DNA of 64,000 nt from JAAYCI01 sp047972265 (lineage in GTDB: Bacteria; Bacillota; Clostridia; Oscillospirales; Ruminococcaceae), in NCBI GenBank assembly GCA_047972265.1, contig JBKEAM010000031.1, forward strand, positions 1-64,000, read 5' to 3'. The notes beneath the pieces are model-generated. The model was not told where the DNA came from, ran no database searches, and was given only the letters and a program-made list of their open reading frames with translations. Below are positions 62,469-64,000 of this stretch, piece after piece; position 1 is the first letter of the stretch; each line of letters opens with the position of its first letter. The position numbers were made by a program, and so were the translations under genes.

Positions 62469-62519
62469 AAAACCCGCAGGCCAGCCGATGGTATACACGG
62501 CCCCTGTGGGTTTTTATTT
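62469..62519 (+). terminator. Terminator after the GntR gene
   Basis: aaaacccgcagg (62469-62480) pairs with cctgtgggtttt (62503-62514, one wobble), then T-rich tail. Ends the transketolase operon. Confidence 0.8.
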
Positions 62520-62662
62520 TTATCAATGCATGCTTTGTTTACCCGGTCATTGCACATGTCTTGTTTTTGCAGTATGACGTACCAAACCTGTTTGGGTGTC
62601 GGTTTTATATATTTGCATACGCAGCTAAAAACTGTATTCGTTTTAAGTTGATTTAATATAAG

Positions 62663-62699
62663 GTTTATCGTTTGCTTTTTTGTCACGAAAGCGATAAAC
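62663..62699. promoter_or_regulatory. Inverted repeat upstream of the LacI gene
   Basis: GTTTATCG (62663-62670) and CGATAAAC (62692-62699), perfect arms 21 bases apart, directly before the LacI-family gene. Possible autoregulatory site. Nothing else is seen in the gap 62520-62756. Confidence 0.45.
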
Positions 62700-62756
62700 T
62701 AAAAGTATCTATACTTGTGTAACAAGCATAAGTTGAAAAAGAAATGTGGGACTTTT

Positions 62757-63764
62757 ATGTCGAACGTAAACCGTGTAACCCTGCGCTCTGTTGCCGAAAA
62801 GGCGGGCGTTTCTATTATGAGCGTCTCAAAGGCATTAAACAACAAAGGGGGCGTTTCTAAAGAAACCGCCGCCCATATAAAAGCCATTGCCAAAGAGATG
62901 AACTATAAACCCAACCTGCTTGCCAAAAGCCTGCGGCTGGACGAAACCAAAACATTTGGCGTTATCGTGTCCGACAGTAGTGAAATTGTTGCCTCTAAGG
63001 TTCTGCGCGGTATTGCCGATGCCTCTGAAAGCCAGGGCTACAACATTATTATGGCCAATACCGACTATGACAAAAACAGAGAGCGACTATCGATAGAGGT
63101 ACTTGCCAGCAAAGGGATAGACGGTTTGCTGATTGTTGCTTCTACCCTTACTTCTGCCGAAGATACAAAATGGCTTTCTTCTTTGGGGCTGCCCACTGTG
63201 CATTTAATGCGTGCAAGCGAAGACGGAAGCATCGACTCTGTAACAAACGATAATTTTCAGGGTTCTTATACGCTTACAAGCCACCTGCTGCAAAAAGGAT
63301 GCAAGCATTTTCATGTGCTTACGCAAAAATCTGTTTCGGGCACACTTCGTCTTCGGGGTATACGTTCTGCTCTGGCTGATGAGGGTTATTTGCTGGACAA
63401 CGCCTCCATTACATACTGCACACCCCTTATAGATGACGGGCACGAAAAAACAAAGCAACTTTTGCAAAGCAAAACCAAATTTGATGCCCTGATTTGTGGA
63501 TGCGACTTAATTGCCATTGGCGCCACCAACGCAATAGAGGAAGCCGGGCTTAATGTACCGCACGATATTTGTGTTACCGGATATGACGGTATCGACCTTA
63601 TCCCCTATTTGCGCACCCCCATCACCACCATCCGGCAGCCATTGTACGATATAGGACAGCGAGGGGTTACCACTCTGTTAGAGCGCCTTCACGCACCCAA
63701 ATCGTCCCCGCAAACCATTATTTTGCGCAGCGAACTATTGGTTGAAGTTTCTACCGAGCGGTAA
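62757..63764 (+). CDS. LacI-family transcription regulator
   Basis: 335 residues from the ATG at 62757; upstream in-frame start 62715 adds a basic stretch without a ribosome site. LacI helix-turn-helix VTLRSVAEKAGVSIMSVSKA with hinge, then a sugar-binding domain (TFGVIVSDSSEIVASKVLRG). Probably controls a neighbouring catabolic operon, perhaps beyond the window. Confidence 0.92.
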   Translation: MSNVNRVTLRSVAEKAGVSIMSVSKALNNKGGVSKETAAHIKAIAKEMNYKPNLLAKSLRLDETKTFGVIVSDSSEIVASKVLRGIADASESQGYNIIMANTDYDKNRERLSIEVLASKGIDGLLIVASTLTSAEDTKWLSSLGLPTVHLMRASEDGSIDSVTNDNFQGSYTLTSHLLQKGCKHFHVLTQKSVSGTLRLRGIRSALADEGYLLDNASITYCTPLIDDGHEKTKQLLQSKTKFDALICGCDLIAIGATNAIEEAGLNVPHDICVTGYDGIDLIPYLRTPITTIRQPLYDIGQRGVTTLLERLHAPKSSPQTIILRSELLVEVSTER

Positions 63765-63785
63765 TTTCATCTTTTAAGCAAACAA

Positions 63786-63823
63786 AAAAGCAGGCATTTG
63801 TTTAATAACAAATACCTGCTTTT
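63786..63823. terminator. Bidirectional terminator
   Basis: aaaagcagg-atttgtt arm (63786-63802) pairs with 63807-63823 with one mismatch. Lies between the LacI gene and a convergent partial gene. Confidence 0.8.
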
Positions 63824-63912
63824 ACTTTGTAAATAACTTCTTTTTCTCGCTTGCTCATCTTTTACAGAACAATTTTGCCAAGCAACCGGATTTTAAAGCC
63901 GCCTACCGTGCA

Positions 63913-64000
63913 CTATAGCGTTACCAACTTTTGCCATCCGCTTACATCAAAACCATCCAATGTCATTACATTGGCGCCATATAAATCAAACTCATCTATA
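63913..64000 (-). CDS. Partial gene, C-terminal 29 residues at window edge
   Basis: The minus strand is open from the window edge to a TAG at 63913-63915, reading DEFDLYGANVMTLDGFDVSG and ending KLVTL. It lies after the terminator and converges with the LacI gene, so it is probably the end of a real gene. Too short to name. Confidence 0.45.
   Translation of the reverse strand, partial: IDEFDLYGANVMTLDGFDVSGWQKLVTL

Overview
The window holds a complete, roughly 35 kb temperate phage genome inserted into an initiator tRNA gene, followed by about 29 kb of host chromosome. The host looks like an anaerobic Firmicute of the Clostridia type: Gram-positive ribosome binding sites, FCD-type GntR, LacI, LysR and MerR regulators, a secreted flavin-dependent reductase, InlB-type repeat surface protein, split transketolase and a PBSX-like contractile-tail phage. 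No ribosomal marker is present, so the genus cannot be named.

Prophage (75-35108). tRNA-fMet (15-91) carries attL; its last 17 bases are repeated at 35092-35108 (attR). The left arm is leftward and lysogenic: large serine integrase, a PH/SHOCT protein, a small unknown protein and a LexA-like repressor. Two divergent promoters of the same architecture, covered by repeated operator-like sites, form the switch at 3121-3232. The rightward early region (3246-13468) carries a Cro-like protein, many small unknowns, an HUH-type replication protein behind a hairpin-rich gap, a RecU-like resolvase, a cytosine-C5 and an adenine methyltransferase, DUF4406, ASCH-like and HExxH proteins, and an ArpU-type late regulator. 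The late region (13638-34321) runs in textbook order: terminase, portal, minor head protein, scaffold, capsid, connectors, contractile sheath and tube, a frameshifted tail chaperone pair, tape measure, baseplate, fibre, endolysin and holin. A leftward membrane-protein gene next to attR looks like a moron.

Host side. Beyond attR lie the displaced tRNA terminator, a two-gene restriction-modification system and a decayed tyrosine-integrase remnant (an older element). Next come a MerR-controlled aldehyde/redox stress cluster (cupin, Fe-alcohol dehydrogenase, carboxymuconolactone decarboxylase-like protein, flavodoxin), a large InlB-repeat surface protein, an ArAE-like membrane protein, a polar amino-acid ABC importer, and a secreted flavocytochrome-like reductase divergent from its LysR regulator. 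Last is a catabolic cluster: LivKHMGF-type importer, beta-hydroxyacid dehydrogenase, Zn-dehydrogenase, split transketolase, TIM-barrel isomerase, FCD-GntR and LacI regulators.

The strongest new observations are: the integrase 3' end overlaps the attachment site, so integration replaces a 20-residue basic tail by one residue; the left attP arm doubles as a replacement terminator for tRNA-fMet; the minor head protein ends in a toxin-like domain followed by a small immunity-like gene; and the HUH replication gene is preceded by clustered hairpins.
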